Source: Rhodoferax sp. OV413
GTDB lineage: Bacteria; Pseudomonadota; Gammaproteobacteria; Pseudomonadales; Pseudohongiellaceae
Assembly (NCBI GenBank): GCA_943330915.2
Contig: CALQJO020000001.1
Location: 48,418-112,417, forward strand
Direction of reading: 5' to 3'
DNA: 64,000 bases
The notes under the pieces: model-generated
Database searches by the model: none
The model's input: only the letters and a program-made list of their open reading frames with translations
Told to the model about the DNA's origin: nothing
Shown: piece after piece, positions 8,693-17,393 of the stretch
Layout of the letters: each line of letters starts with the position of its first letter
Position numbering within the stretch: position 1 is the stretch's first letter
Translations under genes and position numbers: made by a program

Positions 8693-9086
8693 TTGACACC
8701 GACTCCCTTGTCAATTTGCCACCTGCGCTGCGCCTGACCGCAGCAGCAAGTGGCGCTGCATCACGAATGCCGCTCTTAGAGATCTTCGCGGCGTTGATTA
8801 AGGGCGCGCGTGTCACTGCCAGAGCTGGCATGAGCAGGGGCGGCCATTGCTTCAGTGTATTTTGTTTGCAAGGTATTGAGCAAGCGCGAGACTGTTTCGG
8901 GCGATCCGGTGTTCGTCGCCAGAAAATCAAACACAACAGGCACGACATGGATATGGTTATTGATTGAATGCGGACTACTCCATTGGATACGCTGATAAAG
9001 TGTAACCCAGCCACTGGTTTGCGTTAGAGAACGCCGTTGTTTCAGTAAAGTGACGCTCTACATCGTCAGATGGCTGGCTCTGTGGA
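8693..9086. other. 394-bp interval between lemA and selO without a confident gene
   Basis: No ORF with a credible start and Shine-Dalgarno is visible. On the minus strand two adjacent frames read like protein: one ends in FSNANQWLGYTLSAYPME and a stop near 8975; the next frame reads VFDFLATNTGSPETVSRLL and runs to a TAA at 8776-8778, with only GTG (8943) as an in-frame conventional start. This could be a frameshifted small gene or chance. The lemA promoter should also lie here. The track ORFs in this interval (8716-8967 plus, 8622-9014 minus) look like shadows. Confidence 0.35.
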
Positions 9087-10703
9087 TCAGGAACTGCAGG
9101 ACAACATTGAACAGCCTGCCTTGTTTACGGCCCACTCAGGTCTTTTTAAACCTGCATAGGCATCAGCAGATGATTGTTGGTGATAAGGCTTTTCAAGCAC
9201 CTTAAGCAGTTTTGTGAAGACATGGATGTCCCCTGCTTCGGCTGCATCGATGGCTTGCTGCGCCAGATAATTTCTTGGCACATAGGCGGGGTTGACACTG
9301 TTCATCATACTCTTTCGTTGCGTGTGCAATGCAGATTCCGACAATAAACAACGACGATAGAGCGCCTCCCAATCCTGATAAGCCTGAGCGATTGATGGTT
9401 GTGATTGTTTGTTGTCGTAAAAAGCCGCATCTACGATTTTGTGAACGTTGCTCTGTGCATCCTCAGGTTTAAACTCAGATAACGAACGGAAGAACAAGGT
9501 CATATCCGTGGGTTGCAGGCATAGTAATTTTTTCAAAGCTTCTATCAGCTCTGCCGGACAGTTAATTGGGTGTTGAAAGCCAAGTTTTTGACTCATCATC
9601 ACCGAGAATTCAACGTCATACGCAGATGGCAACTTAGCAAGAATGGATTGCAATGACTCAGCATCCTGCACAACCGGGTAGATTGCGTTTGCCAACTGAT
9701 ACAGATTCCAGCGCGCAATTGCCGGCTGGTTTCCAAACCTGTAACGTCGATTGGCAGCATCTGTCGTGTTCGGTGTCCAGTCGGGGTTGTAATCATCTAT
9801 CCATCCGTAAGGGCCATAATCGATAGTAAGGCCCAAGACAGACATGTTGTCAGTATTCATTACCCCATGCACAAAACCTACGCGCATCCAATGAACTATC
9901 ATGCTCTGCGTCAGTCTGCACACTTGCTGAAACCAATCGAGATAAACATCTGTCAGTGAGGAGTCTGAGCCTGCCAGGCGCACACGTTCTGACAGATCCT
10001 CCCTGTCGGTAACAACCACAAAGTCAAGCAGGCGTCGCAGTAGATGGTTATCACCTCTTGACGCGGGTAACTCAAAATTTCCAAAACGGACAAAAGAAGG
10101 CGCCACCCGGCATACAATAGCGCCTGGTTCCGCCCTTGGATTGCCGTCATAAAACATATCCCGTACAACCTTGTCGCCCGTGGATACCAAGCTCAAGGCT
10201 CTCGTTGTTGGTACCCCAAGGTGGAACATGGCCTCACTGCACAGGTATTCGCGCAGTGATGACCGAAGCACTGCCCTGCCATCAGCGTGCCTTGAGTAGG
10301 GAGTACCTCCGGCGCCCTTTAACTGCAGTGTGAAATGTTTATTGTGTGCGGTTGAAATCTCGCCCAGATTAATCGCCCGCCCGTCGCCCAGTTGACCTGC
10401 CCAGTTTCCAAACTGATGTCCGCCATAGACCATTGCAAATGGATCCATGCCCGGCAGCAAGGTATTGCCGCTTAATACCTTCACCAGTGCTGCCTTATCG
10501 CCAAGTAGCGGTCGCAGACCTAGCTCGCAGGCCAGTTCTTCGTTAAATGACAATAACTCGGGGTTGCTGGTTCTGGCGGGTTTTACTCTTGAATAGGCAG
10601 CACCTTGCACCTGCCGACAATAGTTATCTTCTATCTTGTCGGCAGGCAATTCGCGGGTGAATCGATTAACAAACGCAGGAGCTTCGGTGTGCGTAAGTGG
10701 CAT
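9087..10703 (-). CDS. selO: SelO (YdiU) protein adenylyltransferase pseudokinase
   Basis: The 538-residue protein carries the SelO signatures MVYGGHQFGNWAGQLGDGRA (about 88-107) and LKGAGGTPYSRHADGRAVLRSS (about 129-150), and VHGVMNTDNMSVLGLTIDYGP, corresponding to the catalytic and metal-binding loops of the inverted kinase fold. SelO transfers AMP from ATP to Ser, Thr or Tyr of target proteins and is linked to redox stress. The C-terminus ends MLSCSS; the penultimate region is where selenocysteine sits in some eukaryotes, here ordinary Cys. Its ATG overlaps the thiolase stop (TAATG), so the two are co-translated. Confidence 0.95.
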   Translation of the reverse strand: MPLTHTEAPAFVNRFTRELPADKIEDNYCRQVQGAAYSRVKPARTSNPELLSFNEELACELGLRPLLGDKAALVKVLSGNTLLPGMDPFAMVYGGHQFGNWAGQLGDGRAINLGEISTAHNKHFTLQLKGAGGTPYSRHADGRAVLRSSLREYLCSEAMFHLGVPTTRALSLVSTGDKVVRDMFYDGNPRAEPGAIVCRVAPSFVRFGNFELPASRGDNHLLRRLLDFVVVTDREDLSERVRLAGSDSSLTDVYLDWFQQVCRLTQSMIVHWMRVGFVHGVMNTDNMSVLGLTIDYGPYGWIDDYNPDWTPNTTDAANRRYRFGNQPAIARWNLYQLANAIYPVVQDAESLQSILAKLPSAYDVEFSVMMSQKLGFQHPINCPAELIEALKKLLCLQPTDMTLFFRSLSEFKPEDAQSNVHKIVDAAFYDNKQSQPSIAQAYQDWEALYRRCLLSESALHTQRKSMMNSVNPAYVPRNYLAQQAIDAAEAGDIHVFTKLLKVLEKPYHQQSSADAYAGLKRPEWAVNKAGCSMLSCSS

Positions 10704-11890
10704 TACCAGTCCGGTCCATCGAGACGTTCAATCAACGTAGCATTGGCTGTGCCGCCGCCCTCGCAGATTGCAATCAGTCCAAAACGGGCTTCACGCCGCT
10801 CCAGCTCATGCAGCAGGCTGGTCACCAGCTTGGCCCCGGTAGCACCAAGGGGATGGCCCAGTGCTTGTGCACCACCGTTCACATTTAATCGGCGAAGATC
10901 AGCGCCTAGTGCTTTGGCCCATGCCAGCGGTACTGATCCGAATGCTTCATTGACCTCATACAGATCGATATCGTCGATGGTCAGATTGGCTTTCTCCAGC
11001 AATTTTTCTGTTGCAGGTATCGGCCCCTCAAGCATGATCTGCGGATCAGAACCTACAACGACCAGCGTGTGAATACGTGCTCTTACGGGTAAATTGTATT
11101 TCTCAATTGCCCGGCGATTAGCAATCAGCACGGCAGCTGCGCCATCGCTGATCTGGCTGGCAGTGCCCGCCGTGATGACGCCGCCTTCGAATAGAGTTTT
11201 TAGCCCTTGCATAGCCTCAAGACTGGCTTCGTAGCGGATTCCTTCGTCAACAGCATGGGTATCCACGCTGCCATCAGCACGTGTTATCTCAACTGGGACA
11301 ATCTCCCGCAGAAAATATCCTTCACGGGTTGCGGCTGCTGCACGTTGATGGCTGAGCACGCCAAATTTGTCGAGCTCTTTACGTGTGATGTGATACTTCT
11401 GCGCGAGTAATTCGGCGCCACTAAATTGACTGAATTCAATGCCGGGATAAAGCTCATCAAGTCTTTCGCCTCGCGGCACCCCACGCCCAAGCGGTTTTGA
11501 ATCATTGATGTTGGAGCCAATCGGCACGAGGCTCATGCACTCCACGCCTCCACAGATAACCAGATCCTGAGTGCCGGACATGACTGCCTGGGCTCCAAAG
11601 TGCACGGCCTGCAACGACGACCCGCACTGGCGGTCTATAGTGACGCCTGGGACTGAGATGTCGAGGCGTGAAGCTAAAGAGACGTTACGCGCAAGATTGC
11701 CAGCTTGTGCACCTACCTGACTGACGCAACCAAAAATGACATCGTCAACAGCATCATTCGGCAAGGCTGTCCGATCAAGAATTTCGTCTACCACTGCAGC
11801 ACCAAGATCTATCGGATGAATAGCACTTAAACTGCCATTCTTCTTGCCGCAGGCGGTTCTGACTGCCGCTACGATATAGGCCTCTGGCAT
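10703..11890 (-). CDS. thiolase family acetyl-CoA acyltransferase
   Basis: This 395-residue protein has the thiolase layout. The nucleophile is in DRQCGSSLQ (about residue 89), followed by NEAFGSVPLAW (about 315), the GHPLGATGA loop near 350 and the second cysteine in ICEGGGTANATLIE near 380. Such enzymes condense or cleave acyl-CoA thioesters. The AICEGGG variant and overall sequence resemble the acetyl-CoA C-acetyltransferase branch used in fatty acid or steroid breakdown rather than FadA, but I cannot fix the substrate. No beta-oxidation partner is adjacent. It leads the thiolase-selO pair. Confidence 0.9.
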   Translation of the reverse strand: MPEAYIVAAVRTACGKKNGSLSAIHPIDLGAAVVDEILDRTALPNDAVDDVIFGCVSQVGAQAGNLARNVSLASRLDISVPGVTIDRQCGSSLQAVHFGAQAVMSGTQDLVICGGVECMSLVPIGSNINDSKPLGRGVPRGERLDELYPGIEFSQFSGAELLAQKYHITRKELDKFGVLSHQRAAAATREGYFLREIVPVEITRADGSVDTHAVDEGIRYEASLEAMQGLKTLFEGGVITAGTASQISDGAAAVLIANRRAIEKYNLPVRARIHTLVVVGSDPQIMLEGPIPATEKLLEKANLTIDDIDLYEVNEAFGSVPLAWAKALGADLRRLNVNGGAQALGHPLGATGAKLVTSLLHELERREARFGLIAICEGGGTANATLIERLDGPDW

Positions 11891-11928
11891 GACTCACTCT
11901 CCTTTGATATTGATGTTAGAGTTTAAAA

Positions 11929-12429
11929 CTAAACGATATGACCTACCCATCGTCCGGCGAGTGTTACCCCAGCCCAAAGCAACAACGAAACAATTCCTGA
12001 CCATTTCAACATGACAGGAAAATTTTCTGGCTGAATATCTGCCAGACGATACCTGGTCGTCTGCCAGTGAAACATCACCATGTTTAAGGCTGCCAATACC
12101 ATCAGCAGCATCTTCCACTGAAACGCCGGATTCAACATGTGTGCACTTGCGCGGGTGATGAACAACGCGATACCGGTTATACAGGCAACCACAAAGGATG
12201 CCCATATCCAGGGTAAAAAATCTTTGCAAAGATCTTTAATCGAGTATCGATTGGCAGCCACGCCTGCAGCTCTCAAGTCCAGCATCAGCAGAGCGCCTAG
12301 CATAAAGCTGATAGCCAGCACATGCAGGGAGTTAATCAGCGGAAACCACCACGTCGCGCCAATCTGCTCTGCCAGAGGAAGGTACTCAAGGGAAAGCCAG
12401 AATTCATGTGTAAGGACAGCGTTGATCAT
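11929..12429 (-). CDS. multi-pass membrane protein, DUF6644-like (copy 2)
   Basis: This 166-residue protein has four predicted membrane helices. Its features include NSLHVLAISFMLGALLMLDLRAAG near residue 33 with a His inside the membrane, ASFVVACITGIALFI, PAFQWKMLLMVLAALNMVMFH and a C-terminal AGVTLAGRWVGHIV. The pattern matches a family of small uncharacterised membrane proteins that I believe is DUF6644, reminiscent of di-haem cytochrome b561-like four-helix proteins. It is four bases downstream of a paralogue, so the two probably form one unit. No function is known; the designation is from memory. Confidence 0.7.
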   Translation of the reverse strand: MINAVLTHEFWLSLEYLPLAEQIGATWWFPLINSLHVLAISFMLGALLMLDLRAAGVAANRYSIKDLCKDFLPWIWASFVVACITGIALFITRASAHMLNPAFQWKMLLMVLAALNMVMFHWQTTRYRLADIQPENFPVMLKWSGIVSLLLWAGVTLAGRWVGHIV

Positions 12430-12433
12430 GAGT

Positions 12434-13066
12434 CTACTCTGGCCAGAAAATATAATCTGAATAAGCTATCCACCGCCCTGCAAGCGCTGTTATCACCCAG
12501 CCACTCATTACAACGGCTGCCAACAGCTTGGTTGGCAATCGGATAGTGTTGGTTTTTAACTCAGAACTGTATTTCCACAACCAGAAACTGGCGAAGATTG
12601 TCAGCAGAAATGCCACAGTTTTGATTGTAAAAATCGGGTTGTAAATGTAGCGCTGTGGTCGGGCAAGAAAAAACAATGCGCCGCTGATAAACATGACAGG
12701 GATAGCAGAAAAAAACCACGGGAACAACCGCTGAGCCATCTCATAAGGATCCTGCCGATTCGCAGCCAACCCTAGTATTCGCAAACACAAAAACACCATA
12801 GACCCAACAATCACAGCGACGCCTAGTAGATGTATCGTTTGCACAACAGGCGGTAAACCCGGAACTGAACGAAGCAAATTATCGCTGAATTCCCGTAATG
12901 GGCTATTACTGAAAAAGTCGCTGAGGCTACCGGCGATATCAGGCAAAAAAGGCTCTGTATCTGGCAACTGATTATTCTTGTTATTGCTGACAATATCCGA
13001 CACAGGTTTCACATTTTTTAAAGATGACACAGTGGAAAACTCTAGGTGAGTGTCTGTGTTGCTCAC
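12434..13066 (-). CDS. multi-pass membrane protein, DUF6644-like with polar N-terminus (copy 1)
   Basis: The 210-residue protein begins with about 65 polar residues. Four helices follow that parallel the downstream gene: QTIHLLGVAVIVGSMVFLCLRILGLAANR, PWFFSAIPVMFISGALFFLA, NPIFTIKTVAFLLTIFASFWLW and the C-terminal VVMSGWVITALAGRWIAYSD. Shared elements with the neighbour are the intramembrane His, the LRxxGLAANR turn, NP-F--K and AGRW, so this is a tandem duplication or heterodimer. The apparent start is GTG at 13066 with no clear Shine-Dalgarno, so the true start could be downstream. Confidence 0.7.
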   Translation of the reverse strand: MSNTDTHLEFSTVSSLKNVKPVSDIVSNNKNNQLPDTEPFLPDIAGSLSDFFSNSPLREFSDNLLRSVPGLPPVVQTIHLLGVAVIVGSMVFLCLRILGLAANRQDPYEMAQRLFPWFFSAIPVMFISGALFFLARPQRYIYNPIFTIKTVAFLLTIFASFWLWKYSSELKTNTIRLPTKLLAAVVMSGWVITALAGRWIAYSDYIFWPE

Positions 13067-13188
13067 CTGAATCTAACGAGAGTTTACGCCTGATGATGCT
13101 TGAAAACCATACTGCTTGTTTTACATGGCGAGAGTAAGTTCGGCGCTGAAAATGTCAGGACCTGAAATGGTCAATCGGCTTATTTTAT

Positions 13189-13221
13189 TAAAAATAAAAA
13201 AGGCCCTCGAGAGAGAGCCTT
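13189..13221 (-). terminator. intrinsic terminator of tRNA-Pro
   Basis: On the minus strand AAGGCTCTC-TCTC-GAGGGCCTT forms a 9-bp stem with one G-T pair, followed by TTTTTATTTTT. It lies about 40 bases beyond the tRNA 3' end. Confidence 0.8.
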
Positions 13222-13262
13222 ATGTTGTGAGGTTTGCAGCAAGAATCATACAACAGCAAATT

Positions 13263-13339
13263 TGGTCGGAACGGCAGGATTTGAACCTGCGACCCCCACA
13301 CCCCCAGTGTGGTGCGCTACCAGACTGCGCTACGCCCCG
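13263..13339 (-). tRNA. tRNA-Pro (anticodon GGG)
   Basis: The 77-nt minus-strand sequence folds as a cloverleaf: acceptor CGGGGCG pairs with CGTTCCG (two G-U pairs), with D-arm GCGCAGTCTGGTAGCGC. The anticodon stem CCACA/TGTGG has loop CTGGGGG, giving anticodon GGG; the T-arm contains GGTTCAAATCC. CCA is encoded. The gene has its own promoter and terminator. Confidence 0.97.
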
Positions 13340-13353
13340 AAACAAGAGCCGGC

Positions 13354-13381
13354 ATTATACTTGCCTTGCCTGTGCTTGCAA
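13354..13381 (-). promoter_or_regulatory. promoter of tRNA-Pro
   Basis: On the minus strand, TTGCAA, a 16-bp spacer and a perfect TATAAT are followed by a GC-rich discriminator (GCCGGC), typical of stable RNA promoters. The -10 ends 14 bases before the tRNA 5' end. Confidence 0.7.
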
Positions 13382-13437
13382 GTCCCTTGCGGATTAGCTT
13401 TGTGTTTTGCATCAAGTACGTGTGTTTATGATTGCAA

Positions 13438-13473
13438 GAAAAAAAGGTGGTCGGACAGATTACCCGACCACCT
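13438..13473 (-). terminator. intrinsic terminator of the TonB-dependent receptor gene
   Basis: AGGTGGTCGG and CCGACCACCT form a perfect 10-bp GC-rich stem with a 9-nt loop. On the minus strand it is followed by seven Ts, 28 bases after the receptor stop codon. The other side reads CTGTTTTCTT, so weak bidirectional action is possible. Confidence 0.85.
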
Positions 13474-13500
13474 CTGTTTTCTTAAAGGTAACGCTTCAGA

Positions 13501-16437
13501 TTACATCTCGAAGGTTACACGACCGTACAGCATGCGACCGGTTGGGTCATAAAGAATTGACTCCATGCCGCCGAGCATTGGGACTTTTTGCGGCATTCTG
13601 TCAAAAAGGTTACGGGCACCCAGCGTAAAGCTCAGCTCGCCGCCCAATGCTTCGAGGCCACGATAGTTGTAGCTGGCGTCGAAGATCGAAGAGGCTTTCA
13701 GTACATCTACATTGCGATAGTTGCTGAATGGCAAGCGCGCCTGATAGTCAAACTTGTTTGCATCAAACAGAACATCATCTATGTAACGACCGGTTAAGTT
13801 TGCGCTGTGCCGGTCACGTGACCAGCCAAGACTGACGTTAGCTTTAACTCGAGGTATCGGAGGAACCGCACCAGTCAAGTCATTCTGCAATCCTGCTGCT
13901 TCAACTATCGGGCGATCAGGTCGCAGTTGGTAAGAGTAACTATCAACGTAGGTTGCATCCATGGCAAGGCTGAACATGCCAAAGTCCGCGACCGAGAAGC
14001 GATAGCTCCACTTAAGATCGTACGCCTCCACCAACATTTTTGACGCATTACTGGATCCACTCAGAATACGGTCAATTTGATCCAGTCCAGCCGGGTTGCG
14101 CTGAATACGTTTGTCCGATCGCGGGTCATTGACCCATTGCTGAACAAGATCCAATGGCGGTTTGGCTGTGGCCGTATAGTTTAATGCCTGACGGAAATTG
14201 AAGAAATCTGTCGCCAAAACGTCTGCAGTTGTTGAGCTCACAATGCGATCAACGAAATCAGTTTTACTGTAATCAATAGAAATACTCATGTTTTCTATCA
14301 AGTCCAGATCAAAACCCAACGACAGCGTGTCTGCAGATTCGGGAACCAGATCAGGGTTGCCTTGTGAACAGTTAGCCGTAAAAGCTGCAAAAGTTGTAAA
14401 TGGGTCTGAAACGTTGGTTAATCCGCAGGATTGAGGAGCATTCAGTTCTCCCAAGCTCGGCGCAATGAAAGAAGAACCAGCGCTGGCGCGCAGCGTCAGT
14501 CTGTCCATTGGGGTATAAACCAGGCCGTACTTGGGGTCAGTTGAGCTTTGACCTGTGCTGTAAGATTCATCACGGACTGCCAATTGCAATTCAAGATTGC
14601 TCAGCAGCGGCGCAGACACTTCAACAAAGTATGCATCAACGCTTCGGCCGTCGCTGGTTGGGAACAGACGGGTACCGATAAACACATCACCCGTCAAGCT
14701 GTGCAGGCTGGGGATGTTGTTAAAACGATCCGAACGACGCTGATATCCCACTGCGGCAGCAACTGGACCACCCGGCAGTTCAAATCCGCCCAACGGCACT
14801 TCACCATTGAGGACCAGATCAATAGTCTGCAGTTTGTCGGTGTCGTTGACTCGGTTTGTTGTGTAAACCGTAGAGTCAGCAACAGCCTGTGTGTTCAGTA
14901 CTGCGGGCGATGTTGCAACAAAGGGGTTAAAGCAGGAACTGCGATCTTTAAGTACGTCACAGTTCAAACCACGCTGCAGAGCTCCGAGGCTGAAGTTGCT
15001 GGCTACGCTTTTATCAAGTTGGTATGCAAACATATAGTTTGCTGAACCCCGCCATCCCTCGATAAACGGAACAGCAAATTCGGCTTTGATCGCCTGCCGG
15101 ATACCGCGTACATAAGTTTCGCCTTCCAGAGAGCCGTCATCGGCTAACTGCGTTGGCAATGTGCCCTGTTTGCCCCATGGACGCCAGGAGTTAAAGGTCA
15201 CGTCTTCATTAAATGGGATGCCCGTTGCATCAATGATAACGGCACCACGTGCATCGCGATCTGGCAGGCCATCGCGGTTCTGATCGCGGGCAAACAAGGG
15301 TGCTCCGGCTGAGTTAACTGCTCTGAACGGGTTGCCCGGCAGTTCGCCACGGACTGTTGGCAATTCTGACACACGACCACCGGGGTTGGATGCTGAGCCG
15401 CGCGGATAGGCACGACGTGCGAACACGCTGGTCTGTGAACTGATGCTGAAATCAGAGCTCACATCATAGGACAGGTTCAGGAATGCAGTGCCTGAGTCCT
15501 GAGCAGTACGGAAATCCCAGAATTCACCATAGTCGTACCAGCAACGCGTACCACCCGTGGCACCAGTCTGGTTGAACAGGAAACCGTTAGGGTTAGAACC
15601 TTCCACAGTCGGGTCATTTCTGACTGCGCCGCAACCCGGATCCGGGCGGACAGTCGTTTGCACAACACCAGCTGCATTGCGGACCAGGTTGCCCGCAGCA
15701 TCACGTCGTGGCACGTTGTAGTTGCCTGGATTGGATGTTGAGGATGAGGTTAACCCTGCATTCATCTGGTCTGGACGATCACGCATGCGCAGACGTCCGT
15801 TTGTTCGGTAGTCAGCTGCGAACACCACGTTGAGACCACTGATCTCGGTGCCGCCCAGGAAGCTGAGTTGTGAATCTTTGTAGTCACCGCGGGAATCGCC
15901 CTGCTGGTAAACCTCGACTTTTACGCCATCGTAGGAGGTGCGTGGAACAAAGTTCACAACGCCAGCTACTGCCTGTGAGCCGTACAGTGCCGCGGCTCCG
16001 TCAGTCACGATGTCGAGTCGCTGAATCGCAATCTGTGGCAAGAAGGTATTGACGTTGGTGCCAATCACGCGCATACCGTCAACGAGGTTAAGGGTGGCAC
16101 CAGCCCCCAGTCCTCGCAGGTTTATAGATGTAGTCGTACTGGAAGCGCCAGTCAATGAGTTCTGGGTAATTGTAGAACCCTGGTTAAAACTCAGATTGTG
16201 AATAACGTCACCCATGTTTGGCGTACCCGCCAGCGCGATATCCTCTGCGCCGATTTGGGTGATGGGAGATGCAGCACGGAAACCTTCGGTACGTCGGATA
16301 AAGGAGCCGGTAACAACAACCTCTTCAACTTCCGGGGTGTCCTGTGCGATAGCTGCGCCTGAAGGGATCAGCAACGCTGCAGCGATTGCAGCGGACAGGA
16401 GATTAGCTCTGTAATTGATAGCAGATTTGGATTTCAT
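13501..16437 (-). CDS. TonB-dependent outer-membrane receptor
   Basis: The 978-residue protein begins with a signal peptide (LLSAAIAAALLIPSGAAIAQ) followed by the TonB box EVEEVVVTGSFIRR. A plug domain (about 50-170) contains SINLRGLGAGATLNLVDG and DGAAALYGSQAVAGVVNFV. The rest is a 22-strand beta-barrel ending RVTFEM; the usual terminal aromatic is replaced by Met. The sequence belongs to the large plug-carboxylate/oligomer receptor group common in marine gammaproteobacteria; the substrate cannot be told. No TonB, transporter or degradation genes are adjacent. GAGG sits seven bases before the ATG. The leader has a short GCTGTG/CACAGC hairpin. Confidence 0.93.
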   Translation of the reverse strand: MKSKSAINYRANLLSAAIAAALLIPSGAAIAQDTPEVEEVVVTGSFIRRTEGFRAASPITQIGAEDIALAGTPNMGDVIHNLSFNQGSTITQNSLTGASSTTTSINLRGLGAGATLNLVDGMRVIGTNVNTFLPQIAIQRLDIVTDGAAALYGSQAVAGVVNFVPRTSYDGVKVEVYQQGDSRGDYKDSQLSFLGGTEISGLNVVFAADYRTNGRLRMRDRPDQMNAGLTSSSTSNPGNYNVPRRDAAGNLVRNAAGVVQTTVRPDPGCGAVRNDPTVEGSNPNGFLFNQTGATGGTRCWYDYGEFWDFRTAQDSGTAFLNLSYDVSSDFSISSQTSVFARRAYPRGSASNPGGRVSELPTVRGELPGNPFRAVNSAGAPLFARDQNRDGLPDRDARGAVIIDATGIPFNEDVTFNSWRPWGKQGTLPTQLADDGSLEGETYVRGIRQAIKAEFAVPFIEGWRGSANYMFAYQLDKSVASNFSLGALQRGLNCDVLKDRSSCFNPFVATSPAVLNTQAVADSTVYTTNRVNDTDKLQTIDLVLNGEVPLGGFELPGGPVAAAVGYQRRSDRFNNIPSLHSLTGDVFIGTRLFPTSDGRSVDAYFVEVSAPLLSNLELQLAVRDESYSTGQSSTDPKYGLVYTPMDRLTLRASAGSSFIAPSLGELNAPQSCGLTNVSDPFTTFAAFTANCSQGNPDLVPESADTLSLGFDLDLIENMSISIDYSKTDFVDRIVSSTTADVLATDFFNFRQALNYTATAKPPLDLVQQWVNDPRSDKRIQRNPAGLDQIDRILSGSSNASKMLVEAYDLKWSYRFSVADFGMFSLAMDATYVDSYSYQLRPDRPIVEAAGLQNDLTGAVPPIPRVKANVSLGWSRDRHSANLTGRYIDDVLFDANKFDYQARLPFSNYRNVDVLKASSIFDASYNYRGLEALGGELSFTLGARNLFDRMPQKVPMLGGMESILYDPTGRMLYGRVTFEM

Positions 16438-16730
16438 CCATAGACCTCTAGATGTTTCTTATGTTTTTGGGTCGGCTGTGCAGGAGTGACACAGCGTCAT
16501 TTTTGCTTAAATGCGTGGGTGCATACTTCTTAAGCAATGATTCATCTATATTTCCCCGATAAATCAGTGGCGGAATATATCATTGTGATTGGTACAGTAA
16601 AGCTGATTTGCCAGAAATGTCTTTCAAATTAAAGTGCGATCGTTCGAATAATACTGCTGGCGTGGCTGGCGTGGTGGTCAAGGCGAGTGAATGAGATAAA
16701 CAAATAGCGAGAAGAATCCTGCCGGACAGT

Positions 16731-17102
16731 TCAAAGCATTTTGAGCACAGACTCTATCTCGGCAATCATCGAGCGGATGTCATTGCCTTCAACTGCAGCA
16801 GTCGTCGTAATATTTGCAGCAGGTAGCTCTTGAGTACTACTCATGCGTTGACGCGCGCCTCCGATCGTAAACCCCTGCTCATATAACAAAGATTTGATCT
16901 GGCGGATAAGAAGTACGTCTTCTCGCTGATAATAGCGGCGGTTACCGCGTCTTTTTACGGGTTTCAACTGAGGGAATTCCTGCTCCCAATAACGCAGCAC
17001 GTGCGGTTTTACAGAGCACAATTCTCCTACTTCGCCAATTGTAAAGTAGCGTTTGGCGGGAATCGGGGGTAAGTCCTTGTTACTGTTGCTGGGTTCCAGC
17101 AT
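16731..17102 (-). CDS. MerR-family transcriptional regulator
   Basis: This 123-residue protein has a winged-helix MerR DNA-binding domain. It includes [28 protein letters not shown] (about 19-46), the wing [13 protein letters not shown] and [23 protein letters not shown]. The remaining 40 residues lack an effector domain. It matches the conserved MerR-like gene that follows ihfA in Pseudomonas and relatives. Its start overlaps the ihfA 3' end by 23 bases, indicating translational coupling. Target unknown. Confidence 0.9.
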   Translation of the reverse strand: MLEPSNSNKDLPPIPAKRYFTIGEVGELCSVKPHVLRYWEQEFPQLKPVKRRGNRRYYQREDVLLIRQIKSLLYEQGFTIGGARQRMSSTQELPAANITTTAAVEGNDIRSMIAEIESVLKML

Positions 17103-17391
17103 ATTTTTCTACTCGAGCTTTCAGCTTCTGGCCAGGGCGAAATGTAACGACCCGACGTGCCTTAATTGGAATTTCTTCTCCGGTCTTGGGGTTGCGCCCG
17201 GGGCGTTGTTTCTTGTCGCGAAGATCGAAGTTGCCAAAACCGGAGAGCTTTACCTGCTCATTAGCCTCAAGCGCTTGTCGGATTTCTTCAAAGAACTGCT
17301 CTACCAGTTCTTTGGCTTCGCGTTTATTCACGCCAAGTTCATCAAACAAACGTTCAGCCATTTCCGCTTTTGTCAGCGCGCCCTTATCCAT
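17080..17391 (-). CDS. ihfA: integration host factor subunit alpha
   Basis: IHF-alpha forms a heterodimer with IHF-beta, encoded at 32225-32512, and bends DNA sharply in replication, recombination and transcription. The beta-arm sequence [27 protein letters not shown] is typical, as is [27 protein letters not shown] prefer the ATG at 17391 ([13 protein letters not shown] seven bases upstream) over the track's TTG at 17397. It follows pheT by two bases. Confidence 0.96.
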   Translation of the reverse strand: MDKGALTKAEMAERLFDELGVNKREAKELVEQFFEEIRQALEANEQVKLSGFGNFDLRDKKQRPGRNPKTGEEIPIKARRVVTFRPGQKLKARVEKYAGTQQQ

Positions 17392-17393
17392 GC

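Noticed and set aside
8622-9014. 130-residue minus-strand ORF upstream of and overlapping lemA
   Set aside because: It overlaps the lemA start in another frame, has no Shine-Dalgarno and reads like non-coding sequence.
11894-12229. 111-residue minus-strand ORF
   Set aside because: It lies inside the membrane-protein gene 11929-12429 in another frame; the hydrophobic pattern belongs to the latter.
13262-13552. plus-strand ORFs containing GTAGFEPATPTPP
   Set aside because: These are antisense readings of tRNA-Pro and of the receptor terminator.
16657-16674. tandem CTGGCGTGG repeat upstream of the TonB-dependent receptor
   Set aside because: Only two nine-base copies, with no further structure; likely chance or slippage.
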